The position numbers were made by a program, and so were the translations under genes. Below are positions 31,393 through 38,303 of a DNA stretch of 38,303 nt, piece by piece. Within the stretch, counting starts at the first letter, position 1, and the number at the start of each line of letters is the position of its first letter. Origin of the DNA: Egicoccus sp035462025 (GTDB taxonomy: Bacteria > Actinomycetota > Nitriliruptoria > Nitriliruptorales > Nitriliruptoraceae); contig DATHUR010000012.1 of NCBI GenBank assembly GCA_035462025.1, forward strand, positions 1-38,303, read 5' to 3'. Under the pieces are notes generated by a model. That model was given only the letters and a program-made list of their open reading frames with translations, did no database searches and had not been told where the DNA came from.

Positions 31393-31913
31393 GACGCGCC
31401 TCCTGCGCTACGGGTGGCCGGGGGAGCGGACGCGAGTTCCTCGGCCAGGGCGGCGGAGGCGCGCTGGGTCAGCGAGGTCACGGCCGTCGTGCTGCGGCCC
31501 ATCGTCTCGGCCACCTCGGCAACCGGCATCTCGAGGTAGTGCCGCAGCACCAGCACGGTGCGGTGGTCCGGCGACAGCCGCTGCAGCGCGTCACGAACGG
31601 CCAGGACGACGGCGCCGTCCGGGTCGCGGTGCTGGTCAACGGTGCCCCCGTGGGCCCGCCGGTTGGCGCGCCACTCGGCCTGGCGACGCCGGAACCTCGA
31701 TCGCGCGAGGTTCATCGCGACGCGCTTCACCCAGGCGGCAGGCGCGTCGAGGTGTCGAACGCGGTGCCAGTCGCGATAGGCCCGCGCGAACGCCTCGGAC
31801 GTGACCTCCTCGGCGACGGGACGGTCACCGCACCACAGCGTCAGGGCACCGACGATGCGCGGGAACTCGCGTTCGCAGAGCGCCGTGAACTCGCCGTCGT
31901 GTGTGCGCCCCAT
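31389..31913 (-). CDS. ECF-type RNA polymerase sigma factor, SigE family
   Basis: A 174-residue sigma factor. Region 2 is FPRIVGALTLWCGDRPVAEEVTSEAFARAYRDWHR, with the -10 recognition helix. Region 4 is ALQRLSPDHRTVLVLRHYLE followed by the helix-turn-helix MPVAEVAETMGRSTTAVTSL. The start follows GGGGAGGCG. It directs RNA polymerase to a small regulon, probably an envelope or external signal response through the coupled membrane protein. No obvious own target promoter is visible upstream. Confidence 0.92.
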   Translation of the reverse strand: MGRTHDGEFTALCEREFPRIVGALTLWCGDRPVAEEVTSEAFARAYRDWHRVRHLDAPAAWVKRVAMNLARSRFRRRQAEWRANRRAHGGTVDQHRDPDGAVVLAVRDALQRLSPDHRTVLVLRHYLEMPVAEVAETMGRSTTAVTSLTQRASAALAEELASAPPATRSAGGAS

Positions 31914-31976
31914 CGCCTCCCCGCGTGCCGCGGCAGCATGTTCTCATGGGTACACACGCACGGGCGGCAGGTCACG

Positions 31977-32660
31977 TCACGCGGGCTCGAGCAGTTCGGG
32001 TCCCTCGTTGCGGACGTTGTTGACCCGGTCGACGATCGGCGTGGCCGTCAGACGTGGCGGACCGAGCGCCGCGACCGCGTCCACCAGGTGTGGCGCGTCG
32101 TCCTCGGATGCGGTCAGCCAGTCGGCCCACAGCCGCTTCGGCAGCATCACCGGCATGCGGTCGTGCAGGCGTTCCATCTCGCCGCGGGCGGCCGTCGTGA
32201 CGATCGCGGTACTGAACAACGGGTCCGGGTCGGTGACCTGCGGATCGCGCCACACGGTCCAGACCCCGGCGAAGGCAAGCGGCTCGCCGTCCGGATCCGC
32301 GAGGTGGTAGGGCTGCTTCTTGTCGCCGTCCGGCTGCGCCTGCCACTCGTAGAACCCGTCCGCGGGCAGCAGGCACCGGCGCCGCTGGAACGCCTCGGCG
32401 AACATCTTGGAGGACGCGACCGACTCGATGCGGGCGTTGATCGGTTGGCGCGACCCCTTCAAGACCTTGGTCCAGAACGGCACGAAGCCCCACCGCAGGG
32501 AGCCGAGTCGGCGCGAGCCGTCCTTCTCGATGACGGCGTAGATCTCCTGGGTCGGCGCGACGTTCCACCGCTGCGGCAGCGGCTCGGTGCGCACCTCGTC
32601 GACCTCGAACCGCTCGGCGAGCTGTTCGGGTTGCGACAACGACAGGAAGCGACCGCACAT
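31977..32660 (-). CDS. SRAP-domain protein (YedK/HMCES family)
   Basis: A 227-residue SRAP protein that forms a covalent thiazolidine crosslink with abasic sites in single-stranded DNA and so shields them during replication. All key residues are present: catalytic Cys2 (MCGRF, after Met removal), Asn33 (RWNVAPTQ), Asn75 (PINARIES), Glu105 (LPADGFYEW) and His166 (ERLHDRMPVML). The length is standard. The transcript may be nearly leaderless: a TAGCCT box ends 10 nt before the ATG and no Shine-Dalgarno site is seen. No SOS-type box is obvious. Confidence 0.95.
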   Translation of the reverse strand: MCGRFLSLSQPEQLAERFEVDEVRTEPLPQRWNVAPTQEIYAVIEKDGSRRLGSLRWGFVPFWTKVLKGSRQPINARIESVASSKMFAEAFQRRRCLLPADGFYEWQAQPDGDKKQPYHLADPDGEPLAFAGVWTVWRDPQVTDPDPLFSTAIVTTAARGEMERLHDRMPVMLPKRLWADWLTASEDDAPHLVDAVAALGPPRLTATPIVDRVNNVRNEGPELLEPA

Positions 32661-32669
32661 GAGGACGGG

Positions 32670-32675
32670 AGGCTA
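32670..32675 (-). promoter_or_regulatory. Candidate -10 box of the SRAP gene, near-leaderless
   Basis: TAGCCT on the minus strand ends 10 nt before the ATG at 32660, predicting a 5' leader of only about 3 nt. No ribosome site is present in between. Confidence 0.45.
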
Positions 32676-32715
32676 CCGGCCAGTAGCGGACGGTTTCGGG
32701 CCGTGTCCGGGCTAC

Positions 32716-32721
32716 TACCCT
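32716..32721 (+). promoter_or_regulatory. Candidate -10 box of the tail-anchored protein gene
   Basis: TACCCT lies 48 nt before the GTG at 32770 and fits the recurrent hexamer pattern. Confidence 0.4.
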
Positions 32722-32769
32722 CCTAGGTCGGCCGGTACAGAAGGCTGCCGTCGACGAGGAGGCTCGGTC

Positions 32770-33837
32770 GTGTCCGAGGACGCGCACGAGATCGCCCAGC
32801 GCATCGTCCGTGAGGTGCTCGACGCCCACGAGGCCGAGGTTGCCCGGACCACCCCCACCCCGGACGTGACCGACACGGGCGACGCGGCGGTCGCGCACGA
32901 GATCGACCTTCGCGACACCCCGGCGGCGCTCGCCGCCGACGCCGCGGCAACCGTGCTCGACGACAGCGGTGCCCGCCAGACCGCGCGCCGCATCGTCGCC
33001 GAGGTGCTCGCCTCGCACGCCGCGGCCGAGCGCGAGGCCGTGGACTCCCTACCGGTCCTCGCCGAGGGCGAGGCATCGGGTCCGCCATCGGCGACCCCGG
33101 TGCTCCACCCCATCACGGGCCGCCCCGCCGTGCTGCCGTCACTGCCCGACGAACCCGACCTCGATGACGACGCCGACGTCGCCGACGACGCGGCGGCCAT
33201 TGCGCGGCGGATCGTGGCCAGCGTGCTCAGCCAGCGCCCGAAGGCCGACGACGGCCCTCCGCCGCTCCCCGATCACGTGCGTTCACCGGCCGCGGTCGAG
33301 TCGGTGCCCGAGCCCGAGCCCGTCGTCCCCGAACCCGAACCGTTCGTCCCCGAGCCCGAGCCCGAGCCGGTCGTGCCCGAGCCGTTCGAGCCCGAGCCCG
33401 AGCCGGTCGTGCCCGAGCCCGCACCCGCACCCGAACCCGAGCTGTCCGAGTCAGAACCCGAGCCAGAACCTGAGCCGGTGGTCGTCCACGGTTCGCACCG
33501 GCTCGTCGCCCCCGAGTCCGACGAGCCCGCCGCGCCGGTCGTCGCCGAGTCCGAGGCGTCGCCCCCCGCCGAGAGCGACCCGGTGATCGACACCACCGCG
33601 GTGCTCACGCCGGACGAGCCCGCCGAGGCGGACGCCACGCTGCGGTCCCCGGTCGCCACGCTCGAACGTCCGGTCGCCAGGGATCCGGCGGCCGAGCCGA
33701 CCCTGTCGCTGCCGTCGGCCGACCCTCCGCGTCGCACCGGCCGGTGGCTGCTCGCCAGCATCCTCGGTGCCGTGGCGCTCGCGGTCCTGCTCCCGCTCGC
33801 CGTCGAGGCGCTGCGCACGTTGGTGTCGCTGTCGTAG
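32770..33837 (+). CDS. Tail-anchored membrane protein with three helix repeats and a Pro-Glu spacer
   Basis: A 355-residue protein with no family I recognise. Three copies of one helix motif occur at 6-20 (HEIAQRIVREVLDAH), 69-83 (RQTARRIVAEVLASH) and 141-155 (AAIARRIVASVLSQR), consensus A-x-RIV-x-x-VL. They are separated by acidic, probably disordered linkers. Residues 179-238 are a Pro-Glu-Val repeat (VPEPEP type), which should form a stiff extended rod. A further acidic linker leads to a single C-terminal membrane segment (326-348) with a short external tail. The N-terminal repeats would therefore be held in the cytoplasm away from the membrane. The start is GTG with GAGGAGG 8 nt upstream. 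Binding of a cytoplasmic partner by the repeats is a reasonable guess. Confidence 0.8.
   Translation: MSEDAHEIAQRIVREVLDAHEAEVARTTPTPDVTDTGDAAVAHEIDLRDTPAALAADAAATVLDDSGARQTARRIVAEVLASHAAAEREAVDSLPVLAEGEASGPPSATPVLHPITGRPAVLPSLPDEPDLDDDADVADDAAAIARRIVASVLSQRPKADDGPPPLPDHVRSPAAVESVPEPEPVVPEPEPFVPEPEPEPVVPEPFEPEPEPVVPEPAPAPEPELSESEPEPEPEPVVVHGSHRLVAPESDEPAAPVVAESEASPPAESDPVIDTTAVLTPDEPAEADATLRSPVATLERPVARDPAAEPTLSLPSADPPRRTGRWLLASILGAVALAVLLPLAVEALRTLVSLS
33304..33483 (+). repeat. Degenerate GAGCCC-type tandem repeat encoding Pro-Glu-Val spacer
   Basis: The coding strand repeats GAGCCC/GAACCC with GTCGTCCC or GTCGTGCCC insertions over about 180 bp. It encodes VPEPEP-like units. The unit length varies in multiples of 3, so length changes would stay in frame. 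Confidence 0.8.
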
Positions 33838-33852
33838 TCCGGGCGTGGCGGG

Positions 33853-35076
33853 TCAGTGCGCCGCCCACACCTCGGCGTACCAGGGTGGAGCGTCGGGTAC
33901 CGGCCCGACAGGCGGGAAGCGTCCGGTGGCCTCGTCGGTGAGGTCGAGCGTGAAGATCACGCCGGGACCACCGGGGAACATCACGTCGAGGTCGGGCCGC
34001 CGGACGAAGCCGGCGCGTTCGTACATCCGGTGCGCGCGGGTCATCCACTCCATCGACGAGATGAACAGCCGGTGGCGGCCCGCCTCGCCCGCCCGCTGCC
34101 GGCACGCGTCGACCAGGCGCGGACCGACACCCCGCCCCTGGGTCGACGGGTCGACGGCCAGGACCCGGAAGCCGCAGTCGCCGTGGGGTGGCTCCGGCCC
34201 TTCCCACTCCCCGTCGCCCGGCTCGACGTAGGTGACGGTGCCGACCACCTCGTCGTCCACGACGGCCACCAGCAACGCCGTCACGCTGTCGAGTCGAAGG
34301 AGCGGATCGGCCAGCCACGCGCGGTAGTCGCCGCCGATCTCGCCGAACCGATCGTAGGCCGCGAGCGTCAACTGTCCGACCTGCGCGAACTCGGCGAGGC
34401 GCATGGCTCGTACGCGGATCGGTGCGGGTCCCCGGGAGTCGCTCGTGGCGACGAGCACCCGGTGGCCGAGCGTGGTCGGCACCGGTCGCGGCAGCCGCTG
34501 CTCTCCGCCGAGGTAGCGCGCCAGCAGCCGGCGGGCGTCCTCGACCGAGTCGAACGTGAAGGCCGTGTCGAGCACCTCGACGGCGAACCCGCGGTCGGCG
34601 AACCAGCCGGCCGGTTCGCCTCGACTGGCCGTTCCGAGCCCCGTCAACTCGTCGTCTCCGGCATTGGTGACCAGCACGATCGGGCCGCCCGGTCTCACGA
34701 CACGATGGAGTTCGGCCAGGCCCAGCGACGGGTCCATCGATCCCGGGAAGAAGTAGGCCCAGGTCGCGTAGGCGGCGTCGAGGCTGCCGTCGGCGAAGGG
34801 CAGCGCGCCCGCGACCCCCTGCACGAAGGACACCTCCGGGTGGTCCGCGCGTTGCGTGATCATGCCCCGGGCCGGCTCGAGGGCGACCACGTGGCGGCCT
34901 CGCCCGGCCAGGCGGCGGGCCGTGAAGCCGTCCCCGGCGCCGACATCGAGCACGCGACCGCGACGGGGGAGCACGGTGTCGAGCCGTTCGACGACGCGGC
35001 CCCCACGGTCCATGGCCGCACGCTCGATCGCGAACAGTTCCGGATCGGTGGTGCCGTAGAAGGGGATGATCGTCAC
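33853..35076 (-). CDS. SAM-dependent methyltransferase fused to GNAT acetyltransferase
   Basis: A 407-residue two-domain enzyme. The N-terminal half (1-~215) is a class I methyltransferase: motif I VLDVGAGDGFTARRLAG, post-I HVVALEPARGMI, and LPFADGSLDAAYATWAYFF. The C-terminal half (~225-385) is a GNAT N-acyltransferase: VVGTVTYVEPGDG, the acetyl-CoA loop VDPSTQGRGVGPRLVDACR, and RMYERAGFVRRPD. The tail ends WYAEVWAAH. Both domains look intact. The fusion suggests two modifications of one substrate or of two linked steps; neither substrate is predictable. GTG 35076 is preferred to a TTG at 35109 because AGGA precedes it and the protein then begins at the methyltransferase domain. Confidence 0.87.
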   Translation of the reverse strand: MTIIPFYGTTDPELFAIERAAMDRGGRVVERLDTVLPRRGRVLDVGAGDGFTARRLAGRGRHVVALEPARGMITQRADHPEVSFVQGVAGALPFADGSLDAAYATWAYFFPGSMDPSLGLAELHRVVRPGGPIVLVTNAGDDELTGLGTASRGEPAGWFADRGFAVEVLDTAFTFDSVEDARRLLARYLGGEQRLPRPVPTTLGHRVLVATSDSRGPAPIRVRAMRLAEFAQVGQLTLAAYDRFGEIGGDYRAWLADPLLRLDSVTALLVAVVDDEVVGTVTYVEPGDGEWEGPEPPHGDCGFRVLAVDPSTQGRGVGPRLVDACRQRAGEAGRHRLFISSMEWMTRAHRMYERAGFVRRPDLDVMFPGGPGVIFTLDLTDEATGRFPPVGPVPDAPPWYAEVWAAH

Positions 35077-35110
35077 GCGGGTCGTCCTGGGCGTGGGGCG
35101 GGCGCGCAAG

Positions 35111-35902
35111 CTAGCCGTCGTCGACGACGTCCGAGGACGACAGCGACGCCCACCGCACCGTGCCGTCGAGCAGGCTCACCGCGGTCACGCCGCCGTCCTG
35201 CCCCGCCTCGCGTACGAGTGCGGTCTGCTCTTCCACGGTGACCAGGGCAGCGATCGGGCGCGCGAACCGCAGGCCGCCGTCGGTCGTGCGAACGACCTGC
35301 AACCGATCGGTGCCGTCGCGGTGCGAACCGACGAGGACGATCCGTTCACGGTCCGCGACGACGATGCGCGTGGCGAGGACACCGTCGGAGGTCAACCGCC
35401 ACCGTTGTGCGCCTCCGCGGGCCAGTGCCGTCGTGGTCGGTCCCGAGGCGAGGACGACCCCGCCGTCGTATGGCCTGAGGCTGACCGCCCGTTCGCCGGC
35501 ATGGCTGAGGCCGAGGTCGTCGAGATCCAACTCGAAGACGCTCGCGCCGGTGGCCGCATCGGTCGCCACGACGCTGCGGCCGTCGGCGACAACGAGCAGT
35601 CCGCCGCCGATGGCCTTCGAGGCCGCGACCCGGACCCCGGTGGTCGGCAACGGCGGGGGTGTCCCGACCGCTACGAGGTCCTGCCGTGGCGATGGTCGGC
35701 TCGGGCAACAGCCGTCCGTCACGACGACGATCGCGCACGTCCCCAGGAGGGCGGCCACGACCGCTGCGACCGTCCGTTCGAGGGACCGGCCCCTACGCCG
35801 GGCGCGCCACGGGCGGGGCAATGCGGCGCCGCACCGGCCGCACCAGCGCGCGCTGTGGTCCCGCCAGCCGGTGTGGCACTGGGGGCAACGGCGCTCGCGC
35901 AT
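35111..35902 (-). CDS. Zinc-ribbon membrane protein with external beta-propeller-like domain
   Basis: A 263-residue protein. The N-terminal zinc ribbon (CPQC...WCGRCGAALP, about 6-29) is followed by a basic stretch and one membrane helix (about 44-60, TVAAVVAALLGTCAIVVV). The external part has repeated strand motifs such as GGLLVVADGRSVVATDAATG and DGTDRLQVVRTTDGG, similar to PQQ/WD40-type beta-propeller blades but too few for a full propeller. The zinc-ribbon end WCGRCGAALP is almost the same as in the Rieske-like protein at 17138-17884 (FCGRCGAALP), so both share one topology. ATG 35902 has GAGG upstream, spaced a little far. Function is unknown. Confidence 0.75.
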   Translation of the reverse strand: MRERRCPQCHTGWRDHSARWCGRCGAALPRPWRARRRGRSLERTVAAVVAALLGTCAIVVVTDGCCPSRPSPRQDLVAVGTPPPLPTTGVRVAASKAIGGGLLVVADGRSVVATDAATGASVFELDLDDLGLSHAGERAVSLRPYDGGVVLASGPTTTALARGGAQRWRLTSDGVLATRIVVADRERIVLVGSHRDGTDRLQVVRTTDGGLRFARPIAALVTVEEQTALVREAGQDGGVTAVSLLDGTVRWASLSSSDVVDDG

Positions 35903-35951
35903 GTCGACCAGCCTCGGATCGCTGCGGCCACAGGGTATGCCCGGCACCCGC

Positions 35952-36572
35952 TCAGCCGCCCTGGAGCACCTGCAACTCGAGGGTCTGCTCGATCTCGGAC
36001 AGCAGGTCCCCGAGCAGGTCGGTACGCGCGACGATGTCGTCGGCCTCGAGGACGCGCTGGGCGTCGAGGGGATTGAGGGGTGCGAGCACGGCGGCCTGCC
36101 ACACCGCGACGGCGGGGTCGGCAGCGAGGTCGACCGTGGGTGGCACGCCCGCGTGGCCGAGTTCGAGTTGCAGGGCCAGCACACGTCGCAGGTGGGTGAC
36201 GAGCACGTCGGGCAACGCCGCCGGTGCGTCGCCGTCATCGGCGTCGGCCACGGAGGCCGTCTCGGCCACGGGATAGGGGTCGTCGGGTAGCCACCGGTCC
36301 ACGCGGATGCGGCGGGTCCCGACGGAGACGACCAGCCAGCGGCCGTCGTCGAGTTCCTCGGCCTCGAGCACCCGCGCGACGGTGCCGATGACGTAGCGCT
36401 GGTCGCCGCCGCCGACCTCGTGGCCCCGGCTGATCAGGACGACGCCGAACTCTCGCCCGCCGGCCATGACGTCGTGCATCAGGGCGCGATAGCGGGGCTC
36501 GAAGACGTGCAGCGGCATCACCATGTGCGGTAGCAACACGGTGCCCAGGGGGAACATCGGCATGACGGCCAC
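35952..36572 (-). CDS. Stand-alone Lon protease N-terminal (substrate-binding) domain protein
   Basis: A 206-residue protein of the Lon substrate-binding domain family (PF02190-like) without ATPase or protease domains. The family opening MFPLGTVLLPHMVMPLHVFE, then RYRALMHDVMAGGREFGVVL and GTVARVLEAEELDDGRWLV, are clear. A helical C-terminus (LEADDIVARTDLLGDLLSEIEQTLELQV) completes it. Such proteins may bind misfolded or target proteins, but the role is not established. GTG 36572 is chosen because GAGGAGG lies about 5 nt before it; the ATG 9 nt later would have a site too far away. It shares an overlapping divergent promoter with the SDR gene. Confidence 0.9.
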   Translation of the reverse strand: MAVMPMFPLGTVLLPHMVMPLHVFEPRYRALMHDVMAGGREFGVVLISRGHEVGGGDQRYVIGTVARVLEAEELDDGRWLVVSVGTRRIRVDRWLPDDPYPVAETASVADADDGDAPAALPDVLVTHLRRVLALQLELGHAGVPPTVDLAADPAVAVWQAAVLAPLNPLDAQRVLEADDIVARTDLLGDLLSEIEQTLELQVLQGG

Positions 36573-36593
36573 GACGTCCTCCTCGACCACCCT

Positions 36594-36605
36594 CACGCTA
36601 GCGTG
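36594..36605. promoter_or_regulatory. Palindromic bidirectional -10 element (CACGCTAGCGTG)
   Basis: The 12-bp palindrome contains TAGCGT on each strand (36599-36604 plus; 36600-36595 minus), sharing the central TA. Transcription starts about 7 nt outward on each side would give leaders of about 16 nt for the Lon-domain gene and 28 nt for the SDR gene, each containing the ribosome site. Confidence 0.55.
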
Positions 36606-36638
36606 CCCGACCGACGCGGCGACGAGGAGCGGGGCAGC

Positions 36639-37400
36639 GTGCAGATGCGGGTCGACGGCAAGGTCGGACTGGTCACCGGCGCGAGCCGCGGTATCGGCGA
36701 GGTCATCGTGCGCGCGCTCCTCGACGCGGGCGCCGAGGGCGTGGTGATCACCGGGCGCAAGGCCGAGACGCTCGAACCACTGGCGGCCGAACTCGGCGAC
36801 CGCGTCGTGCCCGTGGTCGGCAACGTGGCTGACGAGGACCACGCGGTCGCGGCGGTCGCGGCCGCGGTCGAGACCTTCGGCGCCTGTGATCTGCTGGTCA
36901 ACAATGCCGGGACGAACCCCGCGGCCGGGTCGCTCGTGGACGTCGACATGGGTGCCGTCGACAAGACCTGGGCGGTCAACCAGCGGGCGCCGCTGGTGTG
37001 GGCCCGGGCGGCCTGGCACGGGTCCATGCGCGAGCGTGGCGGCGCAATCGTCAACATCGGTTCGGTCGGGGGCCTGCGCCCGAGCCCGTTCATCGGGGCA
37101 TACAACGTCTCCAAGGCGGCCCTGCACCACCTCACGTACCAACTGGCCCACGAACTCGCCCCGAACGTCCGCGTCAATGCCGTGGCCGCGGCCATCGTCA
37201 AGACCCGGCTGTCGCAGGCACTGTGGTCGGCCGACGAGGAAGCGGTCGCCCGTATGCACCCCCTGCAGCGGCTGGGTACCCCCGAAGACGTCGCCGCGGC
37301 CGTGCTGTTCCTGCTCGCGGACACGGCGTCGTGGATCACCGGCGTGGTGCTGCCCGTCGACGGTGGCGCGACGGGTGCTTCCGCCGGCCTGGTCGGCTGA
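36639..37400 (+). CDS. Short-chain dehydrogenase/reductase (SDR, FabG-like)
   Basis: A 253-residue classical SDR. The cofactor motif is VTGASRGIGE, followed by ITGRKAETL, whose Arg-Lys suggests NADP(H) preference. NNAG is in DLLVNNAGTNPA. The catalytic Ser and Tyr-x-x-x-Lys lie in IGSVGGLRPSPFIGAYNVSK. The C-terminal VVLPVDGGATGAS is typical. It reduces or oxidises a keto/hydroxy group; the substrate is unknown. GTG 36639 is preferred because GAGGAG is 9 nt upstream; ATG 36645 is possible. Confidence 0.9.
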   Translation: MQMRVDGKVGLVTGASRGIGEVIVRALLDAGAEGVVITGRKAETLEPLAAELGDRVVPVVGNVADEDHAVAAVAAAVETFGACDLLVNNAGTNPAAGSLVDVDMGAVDKTWAVNQRAPLVWARAAWHGSMRERGGAIVNIGSVGGLRPSPFIGAYNVSKAALHHLTYQLAHELAPNVRVNAVAAAIVKTRLSQALWSADEEAVARMHPLQRLGTPEDVAAAVLFLLADTASWITGVVLPVDGGATGASAGLVG

Positions 37401-37408
37401 GGTCCACG

Positions 37409-38287
37409 TCAGCGCTCGCGAGGTTCCGCGACCTGTACCTGACGGGGGCGTGGGACCTCGAGGCACCCGTGGTCGGCACCGACGGCGGCGAGCCCGGCCC
37501 GGTCACCCGGGGACAGTTCGACAGGACCCTCACCGGGGTGGACGGCCATCAGGTGCTCGGGTCCGCTCACGTGCGCGAGGCCGACCAGGTGCGACAGTTC
37601 GTGCAGCAGCGTCGACCCCCAGGCGTCCGCGCGGTCGCCGAAGCCGGGTCGAAGGTCGTACCGGTCGGCGTTGAGCACGACCTGGCCGGTGGCGTAGACG
37701 CGGTCGCCGGGCCGGCCGACGGCCACCGGGATGGCCAGTCCGCGGTCGGTGTCGCGGAGTGAGAGCCCGTTCTCGTGCGGGTCCGCCCACGCCACCAGGA
37801 CCGGCGCCCACCGGGGGCCGTAGCGATCCGGTTGGTAGGCGTCGCGCCCCGCGGCCGGACGCTCGTCGGTTTCGCCGACGACGCGCAGTTGCAGGCCGCT
37901 GTGGGTCGCGATCTCGTCGATGGCCCGCTGGAGGTCGTCACGGGCACCCTGTGGCGCTCCGGCCGTGGCGACGACGAGGTCGATGGGGGTGCAGGGGTCC
38001 CAGCGGATCGGGCGGCCGTCGTCGTTGTGGTCCCACACCGCGAATCCCGCGGACTCCTCGATACCGACATCCGCACGGTGGGGGACGTCACGCAGCGCAC
38101 CCACGTCGCTCGACGAGATCGCGCGGACCAGACCGGTCACGGCGACGGCCGCCCCGACCAGTGCGGCGACCGCCAGTACGACGACCACGGTGGTCACGTG
38201 CGGTCCACGGCGCTGACCGGCGTCGGGGCCGGTCGATGCGGGTCCGGGCGGCGGGGTCGTCACGATCCCGCGGACGATACCGGCCAC
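37409..38287 (-). CDS. Membrane-anchored zinc metalloprotease (matrixin-like), start uncertain
   Basis: A protein of at least 292 residues with a Pro-rich cytoplasmic N-terminus, one membrane segment (about 31-53, VTTVVVVLAVAALVGAAVAV), and an external domain. The catalytic zinc motif is HELSHLVGLAHV (His229, Glu230, His233, His239), which fits the metzincin pattern HExxHxxGxxH. The LMAVHPGEGP segment after it corresponds to the Met-turn. The sequence YATGQVVLNADRYDLRPG precedes the motif, as in matrixin-type peptidases. It would act outside the cytoplasmic membrane. The frame is open to the window edge, so the GTG start at 38287 is only a guess and the gene may be longer. It is convergent with the SDR gene, 8 nt apart. 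Confidence 0.85.
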   Translation of the reverse strand: MAGIVRGIVTTPPPGPASTGPDAGQRRGPHVTTVVVVLAVAALVGAAVAVTGLVRAISSSDVGALRDVPHRADVGIEESAGFAVWDHNDDGRPIRWDPCTPIDLVVATAGAPQGARDDLQRAIDEIATHSGLQLRVVGETDERPAAGRDAYQPDRYGPRWAPVLVAWADPHENGLSLRDTDRGLAIPVAVGRPGDRVYATGQVVLNADRYDLRPGFGDRADAWGSTLLHELSHLVGLAHVSGPEHLMAVHPGEGPVELSPGDRAGLAAVGADHGCLEVPRPRQVQVAEPRER

Positions 38288-38303
38288 CGGAGCCCCGGTT
38301 CCC

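Noticed and set aside
33304..33483. Possible CRISPR or satellite array
   Set aside because: The repeats are codon-level (Pro-Glu) inside an intact gene, with no constant repeat/spacer pattern.

Overview
The window is a very GC-rich chromosomal segment (about 70% by eye, not computed). It is tightly packed, with many 4-bp ATGA/GTGA overlaps between genes. The content points to an actinobacterium: Nif3 beside a coiled-coil zinc-ribbon protein, OtsA/OtsB, a stand-alone phosphoglucose isomerase resembling the Pgi half of Tal-Pgi, SigE-family sigma factor, DUF3467 and DUF5522 proteins, GTG starts, and TAnnnT -10 boxes without clear -35 boxes. A deep lineage such as Nitriliruptoria/Euzebyia/Egibacteria would fit, but that placement is inference. 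No phage, insertion sequence, CRISPR array or integrase was seen.

Layout. 1-1640: end of an N-acetylglucosamine catabolic operon (nagA, truncated by the window edge, then a SIS-domain deaminase/isomerase). 1671-3086: a small ORF and a marR gene, divergent and sharing operator-like dyads, then a PrxQ-type peroxiredoxin. 3341-11186: a five-gene minus-strand ABC importer cassette. In transcription order it encodes a degenerate amidohydrolase, a permease, a lipoprotein binding protein, a double ATPase, and a second permease fused in frame to an intact-looking amidohydrolase. 11443-15457: DUF3500 protein, guaB, then minus-strand DUF3467, Cof-type HAD hydrolase and a double-cluster DUF5522 protein. 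15587-18492: phosphoglucose isomerase, a Rieske-fold protein that has lost both cluster cysteines, a 2TM protein and tRNA-Val(UAC). 18563-21756: zinc alcohol dehydrogenase, Nif3, zinc-ribbon protein and a small coupled ORF. 21749-25788: class IV aminotransferase, then otsA-otsB and a degenerate GGDEF protein. 25851-30036: hotdog protein, RNase P RNA, and hemE - unknown - hemY. 30046-33837: sigma factor with its membrane partner, SRAP-domain protein, and a tail-anchored repeat protein. 33853-38287: methyltransferase-acetyltransferase fusion, zinc-ribbon membrane protein, Lon substrate-binding-domain protein, SDR dehydrogenase and a membrane-anchored zinc metalloprotease.

How the genes work together. 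The importer cassette is the most unusual system. One permease carries a cytoplasmic amidohydrolase on its C-terminus, and a paralogue lacking two metal ligands is encoded first in the same operon. This suggests import coupled directly to hydrolysis or deamination of a (probably heterocyclic) substrate. Two dyads and a TAnnnT box precede the operon, and a G-quadruplex-capable tract separates permease 2 from the binding-protein gene. Elsewhere, many transcription units start 20-60 nt downstream of a TA(G/C)(G/C)(G/C)T hexamer. In at least two divergent gene pairs the two -10 boxes overlap in one near-palindrome.
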